Shown in pieces: positions 33,593 through 41,703 of a DNA stretch of 61,513 bases (position 1 is the first letter of the stretch; the number at the start of each line of letters is the position of its first letter). The notes below the pieces were generated by a model. That model saw only the letters and a list, made by a program, of their open reading frames with translations. It had not been told where the DNA came from and did no database searches. A program made the position numbers and the translations under genes. The DNA is from a bacterium (GTDB lineage: Bacteria; Krumholzibacteriota; Krumholzibacteriia; LZORAL124-64-63), in contig PIVY01000006.1 of the NCBI GenBank assembly GCA_003353795.1, positions 1 through 61,513 on the forward strand. The letters run 5' to 3'.

Positions 33593-34324
33593 ATGTCCCA
33601 CGCCAGCCAAGCCCTCGCCATCCTCGCCGACCTGCGCGACCACACCGGCGCGCTGCGTTTCGCCGACCCGGTCACCCACGTCTACAATCCCCTCGAGTAC
33701 GCCTGGCCGGCCGTCGAGCAGTACGTCGAGCGCTTCGGCGATGGTCCGCGCCGGGTGCTCTTCCTCGGCATGAATCCGGGACCGTGGGGCATGGTGCAGA
33801 CCGGCGTGCCGTTCGGCGAGGTGGCCGTGGTGCGCGACTGGCTGAAGATCGACGCCACGGTGGGCAAGCCGGCCGTCGAGCACCCCAAGCGGCCGGTGGA
33901 GGGGCTCGCCTGCACGCGCAGCGAGGTCTCGGGCCGCCGACTCTGGGGTCTGTTCGCCGAGCGCTACCGGACGCCGCAGGCCTTCTTCGCCGAACACCTG
34001 ATCCTCAATCACTGTCCGCTGGTTTTCATGGAGGAGTCGGGCCGCAATCGCACGCCGGACAAGCTGCCCATCGCCGAGCGCAAGCCGTTGCTCGCGGTGT
34101 GCGACGAGGCGCTGGCCGCGCTGCTCGATCTCTACCGACCGGAGTGGTGCGTGGGGGTGGGAGGATTCGCGGAAAAACGGCTGCAGGGCGTGGCGGGCGA
34201 CGGGATGAAGATCGGCCGCCTTCTGCACCCCAGCCCCGCGAGCCCGGCGGCCAACCGCGGCTGGGAACCACAAGCACTCGCGCAGTTGATCGACCAAGGA
34301 ATCTGGCAACCCAACACCACCTAG
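33593..34324 (+). CDS. SMUG1-type uracil-DNA glycosylase
   Basis: The 243-residue protein has the SMUG1/UDG family 3 motif VLFLGMNPGPWGMVQTGVPF, in which Asn coordinates the catalytic water. The second motif, LLHPSPASPAANRGWEP, carries the DNA-intercalating loop. These enzymes remove uracil and oxidised pyrimidines from DNA. AAAGG precedes the ATG. The gene ends at TAG 34322-34324, which is also the first three bases of a long inverted repeat. Confidence 0.93.
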   Translation: MSHASQALAILADLRDHTGALRFADPVTHVYNPLEYAWPAVEQYVERFGDGPRRVLFLGMNPGPWGMVQTGVPFGEVAVVRDWLKIDATVGKPAVEHPKRPVEGLACTRSEVSGRRLWGLFAERYRTPQAFFAEHLILNHCPLVFMEESGRNRTPDKLPIAERKPLLAVCDEALAALLDLYRPEWCVGVGGFAEKRLQGVAGDGMKIGRLLHPSPASPAANRGWEPQALAQLIDQGIWQPNTT

Positions 34325-34425
34325 CTTCGGCGTTTCGCTCCGGCGTGGAAATCATGCGAAGCATAGCAACGGCCCGCCTCCCGGCGGGCCGAGCGTTTCC
34401 ACGCCGGAGCGAAACGCCGAAGCTA
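34322..34425. repeat. Perfect 30-bp inverted repeat with nested hairpin; stop codons in both arms
   Basis: Left arm 34322-34351 (TAGCTTCGGCGTTTCGCTCC...) and right arm 34396-34425 are exact reverse complements over 30 bases. The 44-base loop contains a further hairpin GGCCCGCC/GGCGGGCC (34371-34390) and a small ATGC-GAA-GCAT dyad. The arm ends form the TAG stops of both convergent genes. It could be a bidirectional terminator or a mobile palindromic element. Confidence 0.9.
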
Positions 34426-35154
34426 CCGGCCTTGCGCCAGCCGCTCCGCCAACCGCGGCGGAAGTCCGGCGGCCACGATCTTCTGCTGACAGGTCACCAG
34501 ATCGTATTCCACCCGCCGCAGGTCGAGGCGCCGCGCGTCGAGGTCCAGCAGGGACCAGGCCGCGCGCCAGTCGCCGTCGCGGGGCTGGCCCACGCTGCCC
34601 ACGTTGATGAGCCAGCGCTCGCCTGTGGTCAGGTCGTAGGCGCCGTCGTCGAGTTGATCGACGTCGCCGTCGGCCAGGTGGAAGGCCATGGGGATGTGGG
34701 TGTGGCCGTAGAAGCAGAGAGGTGTGGTCTGGGCCTGGATGGCGTAGAAACCCTCGTCGTGGAAGCGCACGTAGGCCCACGATTCCGGCTCGCCGGGCGT
34801 GGCGTGCACCAGGCTGACATCGTCGCCCACGAGCGCCTGCAACGGAAGACTTGCCAGCCACGAGCGCTGCTCGACGGTGAGTTGCTCACGAGTCCAGATG
34901 GTGGCCCGGCTCGCCAGGGGGTTGAAGCTCGCGAGGTCGCGCTCGTCGGCGGCGTAGACGTCGTGATTGCCCTGGATGATGGCGATGCAATCGAGATTCT
35001 TGATGTATTCGAGGCACACGCCGGGATCGGCGCCGTAGCCCACGATGTCGCCCAGGCACGCGAAGTGGTCGACACCACACTGGCGGGCGTCGGCGACCAC
35101 TGCCTCGAGTGCCTCCAGGTTTCCGTGGATGTCACTGATCAGGGCGAGTTTCAA
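34423..35154 (-). CDS. Calcineurin-like metallophosphoesterase
   Basis: The 243-residue protein has every metal-binding block of the superfamily: SDIHGNLEAL near residue 7, CLGDIVGYGADP, QGNHDVY, and YGHTHIPM. YGADP after the second block is typical of the PrpA-like/YfcE-like group that includes protein phosphatases and phosphodiesterases. It overlaps the preceding FHA-GAF-PP2C gene by four bases (ATGA), so both are made from one message. Its stop codon TAG lies inside the long inverted repeat. Confidence 0.9.
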   Translation of the reverse strand: MKLALISDIHGNLEALEAVVADARQCGVDHFACLGDIVGYGADPGVCLEYIKNLDCIAIIQGNHDVYAADERDLASFNPLASRATIWTREQLTVEQRSWLASLPLQALVGDDVSLVHATPGEPESWAYVRFHDEGFYAIQAQTTPLCFYGHTHIPMAFHLADGDVDQLDDGAYDLTTGERWLINVGSVGQPRDGDWRAAWSLLDLDARRLDLRRVEYDLVTCQQKIVAAGLPPRLAERLAQGR

Positions 35155-36809
35155 CCTTCGTTCATCTTTCGCTGGACCAGAAGCAGGGTCAGGTCGTCGG
35201 ACTGGGGCGCGCCGCCGGTGAAGGTGGCCACGTCCTCGAGCACGGTCTTCTTGAGCGCGTCGACATCACAGCGCGGACAGTCGCGCAGCAGGTCGTTCAG
35301 GCGGTCGTCGCCGTACATGTCCTCGGCCTCGTTCATGGCCTCGGTCAGGCCGTCACTGTAGAAGATGATGCGACTGCCGGGGTCGAGATTGACCTCGTTC
35401 ACGGGATACTCGATGTCCGGAACCATGCCCACCGGGGGGCCGGCCGACGGCAGGGCTTCCAGCTCGCCGGCCGTGTTCAGCAGCAGCGGAGGATTGTGGC
35501 CGGCGTTGACGTACTCGAAATGACCGGTGGCCGGATCGAGCACGCCGATGAACAGGGTGGCGAAGCGGACGGCGTCGGTGGAGAGGAAGAGCTGGTCGTT
35601 GACCCGCGCGGCCACGCGGTCGAGCTCGCGGCATTCCTCCACCACGATCCGGATCGCCGGCAATAGTCCGGCCACGATGAGCGCCGCGGGCAGCCCCTTG
35701 CCCGACACGTCGCCCACCACCAGCAGCAGCTTGCCGTCGGGCAGCAACTTGACGTCGTAGAGGTCGCCGGCGACCTCCTCGCACGCGTCGAGATGGGCGC
35801 AGACACTCACGCCCGGTACGTCGGGCAGCTCGCGCGGCAACAGGCGCGACATGATGCGGCGGGCGGCTCCCAGCTCCATGCGCATCCGGCGGCGCTCCTC
35901 CTCGAGGGCGTGGAACCGGGCGTGGGTGATGGCCACGGCGACCACGTTGGCCAGCAGCACGAAGGCCTTGAGCTCGTCGCGGTCGTAGTGCACCGAGGGG
36001 TTGGTGGTGTCGGCGTAGAGCAGGCCGATCACGCGTTCGTTGTCGAAGAGCGGTGCGGCCATGGCCGAGCGCGTGCCCGAGCCCACGATGCTGTCGCCGC
36101 CGAGCAGCCGCTGATCCTGGCTGGCGTCCTCGGTGAGGAAAGCGGTGCGCTGCTCGAGCACCCGGCGCACCAGGGTCTGGCTGAGGATCATGCCGCCGGG
36201 GCCGCCGGTGCGCACGTTCGACGCCACGATGCTGGGCATCTCGTCGGATTCCTCGCCGTCCTCGTTGATGTCCTTGAGCAGCAGGAACGCCCGCTCGGGC
36301 TGCAATGCCTTCTCCACCAGTTCGAGCAGCGGGTCGAAGATCTCGGCGGGCTCGAGGTTGCGCGTCAGCAGCTGGCCGGCGTCGGCCAGGATGCGGAAGA
36401 GGAAGGCCTTCTTGTTGCGGTCGTCGACGTGCGTCCGCTTCGCCTCATCGAAGGAGACCGACAGGCCCTCGCGGATGTTGGTCTGCTCCAGGTAGAGGTC
36501 GGTGCTCATGGGACCGCCGTCCACCTGCATGGTGATGTTGCCGAGGTCGAGGCGGTCGCCGTGGCGCAGATCGCTGGTGCCGGTGAGGTCGACCCCGTTG
36601 AGACGGGTGCCGTTGGAGCTGCCGAGGTCCTCGACGCGCGCCGCGCCGCCGCGGATCTGCAGGCGCGCGTGCTTGCGGCTCACCGACGGTTCGTCGAGCC
36701 GGATGTCGCAGGACGACGCGCGCCCGATCTCGTGCACGCCATCGAACAGCGGGAACGTCAATGTGCGGTCGCCGATGCGACCGCGCAGGGTCAGGACTGG
36801 GCTGCTCAT
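35151..36809 (-). CDS. FHA-GAF-PP2C (SpoIIE-type) phosphatase
   Basis: The protein is 552 residues. The FHA domain (about 20-95) has EIGRASSCDIRLDEPSVSRK and GSSNGTRLNG, which bind phosphothreonine. A GAF domain (about 130-295) has FLFRILADAGQLLTRNLEP and AAPLFDNERVIGLLYADT. The C-terminal SpoIIE-type PP2C domain (about 325-550) has EEVAGDLYDVKLLPDGK, VVGDVSGKGLPAALI, and SDGLTEAMNEAEDMYG, keeping metal-binding Asp residues. It should dephosphorylate Ser/Thr in a partner; FHA suggests a kinase substrate. No anti-sigma gene is adjacent. Confidence 0.92.
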   Translation of the reverse strand: MSSPVLTLRGRIGDRTLTFPLFDGVHEIGRASSCDIRLDEPSVSRKHARLQIRGGAARVEDLGSSNGTRLNGVDLTGTSDLRHGDRLDLGNITMQVDGGPMSTDLYLEQTNIREGLSVSFDEAKRTHVDDRNKKAFLFRILADAGQLLTRNLEPAEIFDPLLELVEKALQPERAFLLLKDINEDGEESDEMPSIVASNVRTGGPGGMILSQTLVRRVLEQRTAFLTEDASQDQRLLGGDSIVGSGTRSAMAAPLFDNERVIGLLYADTTNPSVHYDRDELKAFVLLANVVAVAITHARFHALEEERRRMRMELGAARRIMSRLLPRELPDVPGVSVCAHLDACEEVAGDLYDVKLLPDGKLLLVVGDVSGKGLPAALIVAGLLPAIRIVVEECRELDRVAARVNDQLFLSTDAVRFATLFIGVLDPATGHFEYVNAGHNPPLLLNTAGELEALPSAGPPVGMVPDIEYPVNEVNLDPGSRIIFYSDGLTEAMNEAEDMYGDDRLNDLLRDCPRCDVDALKKTVLEDVATFTGGAPQSDDLTLLLVQRKMNEG

Positions 36810-36890
36810 CGGTACCTCGCAGAAGACCGGAACCCGTCGCGGTAACGGCGACGAGCGGGATTGAGTACGCGACAGGATAGCACGGGTCCG

Positions 36891-37640
36891 CTAGAAGCGC
36901 TGGCTCCAACCGAATACGTAATAATTGATGTATGCAAAATTGTAGACATCGTCCACGTCGACGCCGCCTTCGAGGAACCGGTAGCCGAGGCGGAAGGTGC
37001 CCTTGCCGAAGGGACTCACCGTCAGGGCGATCAGCACGTCCTCGGCGCGGCCCTGGCCACCCGGCGCTGCGGCACCGTCGGCGGCCAGGAGGAGTCCGAT
37101 CTTGCCGCTGAAACGCCAGTCGAGGCGCAGATTCAACAGCGGCACGAAGCCGATGTTGTCGAATCGCGTGGCGGTGGTCGCGTCCTTCAGTTCGATGGCC
37201 GCGTCGCGCACTTTTCCGGTCAGGCCGAGACCCAGGACGAAATTGTCCTTCTGTACCACGTCGTATGTCCAACGAAGGCGGTAGCTGTTGAACTGGTAGA
37301 CGGCCTCGAGGTCTTCTCCTGCGGCGAAGACCTCGCCGTTGAAGCTGACGTCCTCGTCCATCGACCCACTGGAGTGCAGGCTTAGCGGTGCGTAGAGGGC
37401 GGCCAACGTGCTGCGGCTTCCCAGCCGGATCCCGAGTTCCACACGGAAGGCCACGTCGTCGTCGGCCTTGAGGTCGTCGGTCAGGGAAAAACGGGTGCCC
37501 GTGGCGTTGGGCACACTCACGTCGTTCTTCTCGGCGTTGACCATGGCCGCCTCGAGGTCGAGGATCCAGGTCGTGCCGGCCACCGCGACTGGGGCGCAGA
37601 AGCACAGCAAGGCAACGGTCAGCAGACTGATGTTCTTCAT
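36891..37640 (-). CDS. Outer-membrane beta-barrel protein
   Basis: The 249-residue protein has a signal peptide (MKNISLLTVALLCFCAPVAV). Long alternating strands follow (FRVELGIRLGSRSTLAALYA, LRWTYDVVQKDNFVLGLGLT, GFVPLLNLRLDWRFSGKIGL) and it ends in YYVFGWSQRF with a terminal Phe, as in barrel proteins. About 12 strands are plausible. The start at 37640 is chosen for the signal peptide; the upstream ATG at 37688 would add 16 residues without one. Function is unknown. Confidence 0.82.
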   Translation of the reverse strand: MKNISLLTVALLCFCAPVAVAGTTWILDLEAAMVNAEKNDVSVPNATGTRFSLTDDLKADDDVAFRVELGIRLGSRSTLAALYAPLSLHSSGSMDEDVSFNGEVFAAGEDLEAVYQFNSYRLRWTYDVVQKDNFVLGLGLTGKVRDAAIELKDATTATRFDNIGFVPLLNLRLDWRFSGKIGLLLAADGAAAPGGQGRAEDVLIALTVSPFGKGTFRLGYRFLEGGVDVDDVYNFAYINYYVFGWSQRF

Positions 37641-37741
37641 GTCGATTGTTCCCGTGTGATTCCATCTGGCGAGCTGGCAGCCGCCCATGAAAATAGTCTA
37701 CGGGGGTTTCGCAAGCCAAGATCGATTCGCGTCAGTGGCTG

Positions 37742-37771
37742 CGGCGGCTGGTACGGCGGCTGGTACGGCGG
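37742..37771. repeat. Short tandem repeat upstream of hydF-like gene
   Basis: The 12-base unit CGGCGGCTGGTA occurs twice in tandem with a partial third copy. It lies in the gap between the divergent beta-barrel and HydF-like genes (37641-37834), where promoters are expected. It could be a binding site or simple-sequence expansion. Confidence 0.6.
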
Positions 37772-37834
37772 CGGGGCAGACACTATCTTGGCCCCGATCT
37801 CCGCCCACGGTGACCATCGCCCCGGGAGCCTGTC

Positions 37835-39154
37835 ATGGCCCGTATCGAACGCAAGATCATCGGCATCTTCGGCCGCATCAACGCCGGTAAATCCACCTGC
37901 ATGAACCTGTTGACCCAGCAGGACACCTCCCTGGTGGACTCTCAGCCCGGTACCACCGCCGACATCAAGAGCGCCCTGCTGGAGATCCACGCCATCGGTC
38001 CCTGCAAGCTGCTCGACACCGCCGGCCTGGACGAGGAATCGCGCCTGGGCCAGAAGAAACGGCAGAAGACCCTGGCGGCGCTGGAAGAGGTGGACCTGGC
38101 GGTGCTGGTGGTCGACCCGGTCCAGTCGCTGCTGGCCGAGGAACTGCTGGTGGAGGATTCGGTGGCCACGGTGGCCCGCAAGCTGGGTCGCCGGCTGTGT
38201 GTGGTGTTCAACCGGCGCCACGACGACGATGCGCGGCTGGCCGGCAGCGGCGCCGGCATCGAACAAGCTCGGCGGTTCTGCCTCTCGGCCCTGCCCGACC
38301 AGTCCGTGACCCCGGTGATGGACATGGACCTGTCCGACCGGTCGCGATCCAGCGAGCTGTCCGCCTTCCTGGCCGAGGCCGCCGGCACGACCGCGGGCGA
38401 GACGCCGCTGCTACCCATGGTCGACCGCCACGGCGTGGTGGTCCTGCACATTCCCATGGACGAGGAGACGCCGTCCGGTCGCCTGCTCCGCCCGCAGGAA
38501 ATGGCCATGGAGGCGCTCCTGCGCGCCGGCGTTCCCGTGGGCCTGTACCGCGTGGACCTGGGCCTCGCGCGCTGCGGCAACGAGGCCGTCGTCGCGCAGC
38601 AGAAGCAGGGCTTCCTCGACTTCCTGGGTTCGTTCGAGAAGAGCGGCGGTGTGCAGTTGGTGGTGACCGACTCGCAGGCCATCGACATCATGGATCCCTG
38701 GGTGCCTGCCGCCATTCCGCTGACCACCTTTTCCATCATGATGGTCAACCAGACTGCGTGCGGGGACATGTCGGTGTTCGTGGAGGGGACGCGGGCGCTC
38801 GACTCGCTGAAGGCCGGCGACAAAGTACTCATCGCCGAGGCCTGCAACCACGACCGCATCGCCGAGGACATCGGCACCGTGCAGTTGCCGCGCAAGCTGG
38901 AGGAGGCGGTGCCGGGGTTGATCTTCGACCACGCGTTCGGCCGCGAGTTTCCCGACCCCGAGGAATTGCGGCAGTACGCCGTGGCGATCCATTGCGGTGG
39001 CTGCATGATCCGGCCGCAGAAGCTGTCGGCGCGGGTGCAGCGGCTGTGCGACGCCGGGATCCCGGTGACGAACTACGGACTGGCGCTGAGCTGGTACGAG
39101 GGGAAACGCACGCTGGGGCGGGTGCTGGAGCCGTGGGTGGTCACGAGGATCTGA
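37835..39154 (+). CDS. hydF: [FeFe]-hydrogenase H-cluster maturation GTPase HydF-like
   Basis: The 439-residue protein has an N-terminal G domain: P-loop GRINAGKS (13-20), PGTT switch I, and DTAGLDEESRLGQ switch II. The C-terminal part carries the HydF iron-sulfur signature: EACNH (Cys337, His339) and HCGGC (His386, Cys387, Cys390), giving C-x-H-x46-H-C-x-x-C. HydF is the scaffold that delivers the diiron cluster to hydrogenase. HydE, HydG and the hydrogenase itself are not in this window. The middle motif ETPSGRLLRPQ fits HydF. Start follows a usable upstream site. Confidence 0.88.
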   Translation: MARIERKIIGIFGRINAGKSTCMNLLTQQDTSLVDSQPGTTADIKSALLEIHAIGPCKLLDTAGLDEESRLGQKKRQKTLAALEEVDLAVLVVDPVQSLLAEELLVEDSVATVARKLGRRLCVVFNRRHDDDARLAGSGAGIEQARRFCLSALPDQSVTPVMDMDLSDRSRSSELSAFLAEAAGTTAGETPLLPMVDRHGVVVLHIPMDEETPSGRLLRPQEMAMEALLRAGVPVGLYRVDLGLARCGNEAVVAQQKQGFLDFLGSFEKSGGVQLVVTDSQAIDIMDPWVPAAIPLTTFSIMMVNQTACGDMSVFVEGTRALDSLKAGDKVLIAEACNHDRIAEDIGTVQLPRKLEEAVPGLIFDHAFGREFPDPEELRQYAVAIHCGGCMIRPQKLSARVQRLCDAGIPVTNYGLALSWYEGKRTLGRVLEPWVVTRI

Positions 39155-39161
39155 ACGTCGG

Positions 39162-40388
39162 TCAGAGCAATTTCTTCCATCCCCGCGGCAGCGTCACCGA
39201 GGTGGCGCCCATGAACTCGGCAAGGCTGGCGATCGCCTCGCCGAGCCCCCGCTCGAGCCGCGCGTCCCGCTTCACCCCGTCCTCCAGCCAAACGCCCTTG
39301 ATCTCCAGCTCCTCGCGATCCCGGTGCAACTTCGGGTCCAGCCGCCCCACCAGCCGCCCGTCGTGCAGGATCGGCATGACGTAGTAGCCGAACTCGCGTT
39401 TCTCCGGCGGCACGTAGATCTCGACGCGGTAGCGGAAGTCGAGGAGGTCCTCGGCGCGCTTGCGTTGCCAGAGCAGGGAGTCGAACGGACAGACGAGGGT
39501 GGTGCCGGCGGGCTCAGGCAGGTCGGCCAGCATGTCCAGATGCTCGGGCGAAGCGTAGAACGTGCCCCGCTGTCCCTCGACTTGCACCTCGACCACCCGG
39601 CCGTGTTTCAGATTCCGCGCGATGATTTTCTGCCGCTCCTCCGCGAACGGCGACGGCGCGGTGAAGTAGTTGTCGAGATGCCGCAGGTTCGCGACGCCGT
39701 TGCCGCGCAGGCCGCCCAGCAACCAGAGGTCGCCGTACGCCGCGGCCGTGGCCGCCTTCACGCCGTCCGGATACACCCGCTCCGCCAGATCGTACACGCA
39801 GCGGAAGTGCCGCCGCTCGCGAATGGCCACCTTGCCCGCGTGCCACAGCAACTTGAGCGACCGTGTGTCCTCCTTGGTGCCAAACACCGAGGCCACCGGC
39901 GGGCCGTCGGCGTTGCGGCCCGGCGACGCGCTGGTGAAATGGACACTCTCGAGCGGGCCTTCCTCGCGCAGCCGCTTCAGCACCCGGCGCTTGGACGCGG
40001 CCGAGGTCTCGTAACGCTGCCACCACGTGAACCGCAGCCAACGCTCCTCCGGAAACAATTTCATACGCCGCAGCCCTAGCGGCAGATGCGAGATGGGCAG
40101 CAGCGACGCCTCGTGGCCCCAGTACTCGTAGGCGATGCGGTCGTGTGAGATCCAGCGGTCGAGCTTCTTGCGATCGTAGACGCCGAAGCGGCTCCAGAGC
40201 GTGAGGTAGTGGGCGCGGTCGACCACGTTGATGCTGTCGAGCTGGAGGGCGCCGGTGGTTTCGAGGTGACGGGTGAAGGTGCGCTTGGTGAGCCCGGTCG
40301 ATCCGCGCGGCGTGGTGTGGCCTTGCTGGTGAAGCCAGAGGCGGACGACCTGGTCGCGAGTGATGGTGGGCGGTTCACGGCGCGGCAT
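39162..40388 (-). CDS. HTH_42 winged-helix DNA glycosylase, YcaQ/AlkX-like
   Basis: The 408-residue protein has the QxD catalytic motif QLDSINVVDRAHYLTLWSRF (Gln49-Asp51) and EYWGHEASLLP. Near the C-terminus lie CPFDSLLWQRKRAEDLLDFR and FGYYVMPILHDGRLVGRLDP, which are highly conserved in YcaQ/AlkZ-like proteins. These enzymes unhook interstrand DNA crosslinks and alkylated bases; the QxD form is that of the YcaQ (AlkX) group. It ends 7 bases from the convergent hydF-like gene. A uracil-DNA glycosylase lies 5 kb away. Confidence 0.92.
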   Translation of the reverse strand: MPRREPPTITRDQVVRLWLHQQGHTTPRGSTGLTKRTFTRHLETTGALQLDSINVVDRAHYLTLWSRFGVYDRKKLDRWISHDRIAYEYWGHEASLLPISHLPLGLRRMKLFPEERWLRFTWWQRYETSAASKRRVLKRLREEGPLESVHFTSASPGRNADGPPVASVFGTKEDTRSLKLLWHAGKVAIRERRHFRCVYDLAERVYPDGVKAATAAAYGDLWLLGGLRGNGVANLRHLDNYFTAPSPFAEERQKIIARNLKHGRVVEVQVEGQRGTFYASPEHLDMLADLPEPAGTTLVCPFDSLLWQRKRAEDLLDFRYRVEIYVPPEKREFGYYVMPILHDGRLVGRLDPKLHRDREELEIKGVWLEDGVKRDARLERGLGEAIASLAEFMGATSVTLPRGWKKLL

Positions 40389-40482
40389 CGACTGGTTCCT
40401 CGGTTGGCGGTGAACGTGGAAGCGGCCGCCACGGGGACGGCCGCTCCGGTCAAAGATAACGATGCGGCGGTCGATCGCCGAC

Positions 40483-41562
40483 CTATTCGAACAGTCCCTT
40501 CACCGTGGACAGCGACCGCGAGATCACCTCGGGACCATCGGGAACGCCGGTGATGCCGCCGGGCGCGAGGCCGTCGAACCAGAGCGTGTAGTCGAACGCG
40601 TAGAGGTCGCTGCCGTCGGGCGCCGTGAAGGCCGTCGGTCCCATCCAGACCCAGACTTCGCTGAAGGGCTCGCCGGTGATGGTCAGGGAGCCTTCTGCGC
40701 AGGGGCCCACGACGACGTTCTGCAGGACGCCGACGCTGTTGCAGTCGAGCGGGCCGAGCTCGAACAGGTAGGTGGGCTCCTCGGCGTCGCCGCGCACCGT
40801 GATCACGCCGCTCACGCCGATGGTGACGACGAACCAGTCGGTGTCGCGGGTCTGGGCGCCCCCGACGGTGAAGAATCCCGAGCGTCCGCAGAGCACCTGC
40901 GAACCGTTGGCGCGGCCAGCCAGGATCTGGAGCTCGTTGTTCTCGGAACCGCAGCAACCGCCGTTGAACTCGTCGATGTAGTCGTGGGCAAGCGGCGGCT
41001 CGCCCTCGATGAAGGCGCCGGCGGGGCAGATGAGCTCGCAGGGAATGTGTTCGCGCAACTCGAGAACGTACGCGCCGCAGTCCTCGCCGTATCCGTCGAC
41101 GACGATGTAGTAAGTGAAGCGGCTCGCGAGTGCGACGCGGTCGATGCGCGAGGTGTAGTCGGCATGGAAATCGTCGTTGCAGGCCACCAGTTCGAGGTTC
41201 TCGTCGTAGACGTAGATCTTGGTGTCGTAGGCCGACCCCGCGAGGTCGATGGTGACCATGAGGTCCTGTGGCGGTGTGTAGCTGTAGACCACGTCGGGCG
41301 CGACGGAGTCGGGGTAGGGACAGGCCTCGTCGTAGTCGTTGACGTTGTCGCAGGTCGCACCGGTGTCGGTGAACGGGATCGCGTCGATGACCGTGGCGGT
41401 GTCGATGGTGTCGCCACCCTGGCGATCGCTGACGGGGCGGGCCAGGACGTGGGAATCGGATTTGAACGTTGTCTTGTGGTCGTTGCAGGGGCTGTAGTCG
41501 GCGAGCGCGGGCGCGGTGGCGAGCAGGCAGGCGAGCAGTCCCCCCAGGAACAGGTAGCGCAT
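40483..41562 (-). CDS. Secreted protein with PPC-type beta-domain and conserved C-terminal tail
   Basis: The 359-residue protein has a signal peptide (MRYLFLGGLLACLLATAPAL). Residues of about 80-175 resemble a pre-peptidase C-terminal (PPC) domain: DVVYSYTPPQDLMVTIDLAG, YDTKIYVYDEN and FTYYIVVDGYG. A second Cys-rich beta region follows (CCGSENNEL, TDWFVVTIGVSGVITVRGDA), which is a second PPC-like unit. The end is SRSLSTVKGLFE, a short helical tail. Many cysteines suggest disulfides and an extracellular site. Function is unknown. Confidence 0.8.
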   Translation of the reverse strand: MRYLFLGGLLACLLATAPALADYSPCNDHKTTFKSDSHVLARPVSDRQGGDTIDTATVIDAIPFTDTGATCDNVNDYDEACPYPDSVAPDVVYSYTPPQDLMVTIDLAGSAYDTKIYVYDENLELVACNDDFHADYTSRIDRVALASRFTYYIVVDGYGEDCGAYVLELREHIPCELICPAGAFIEGEPPLAHDYIDEFNGGCCGSENNELQILAGRANGSQVLCGRSGFFTVGGAQTRDTDWFVVTIGVSGVITVRGDAEEPTYLFELGPLDCNSVGVLQNVVVGPCAEGSLTITGEPFSEVWVWMGPTAFTAPDGSDLYAFDYTLWFDGLAPGGITGVPDGPEVISRSLSTVKGLFE

Positions 41563-41647
41563 GATGGTTCCCCCCTCAAGGAATCCGGTCGGGGCGTGTT
41601 TCGTCCGGCGCGGGGATCATATCACGATTAGACGTTCGAACCAACGC

Positions 41648-41677
41648 AACGTGCCCCTCCGTCGGGAGGGGCACGTT
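41648..41677 (-). terminator. Terminator of the Spondin_N lipoprotein gene
   Basis: The perfect 13-bp stem AACGTGCCCCTCC/GGAGGGGCACGTT has a GTCG loop and lies 27 bases after the stop at 41704. Confidence 0.8.
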
Positions 41678-41703
41678 ACTCGCAACCGTTCCGAAATGCG
41701 GTG

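Noticed and set aside
37742-37771. Tandem repeat as a CRISPR-like array
   Set aside because: Two adjacent copies without spacers; only a simple tandem repeat.
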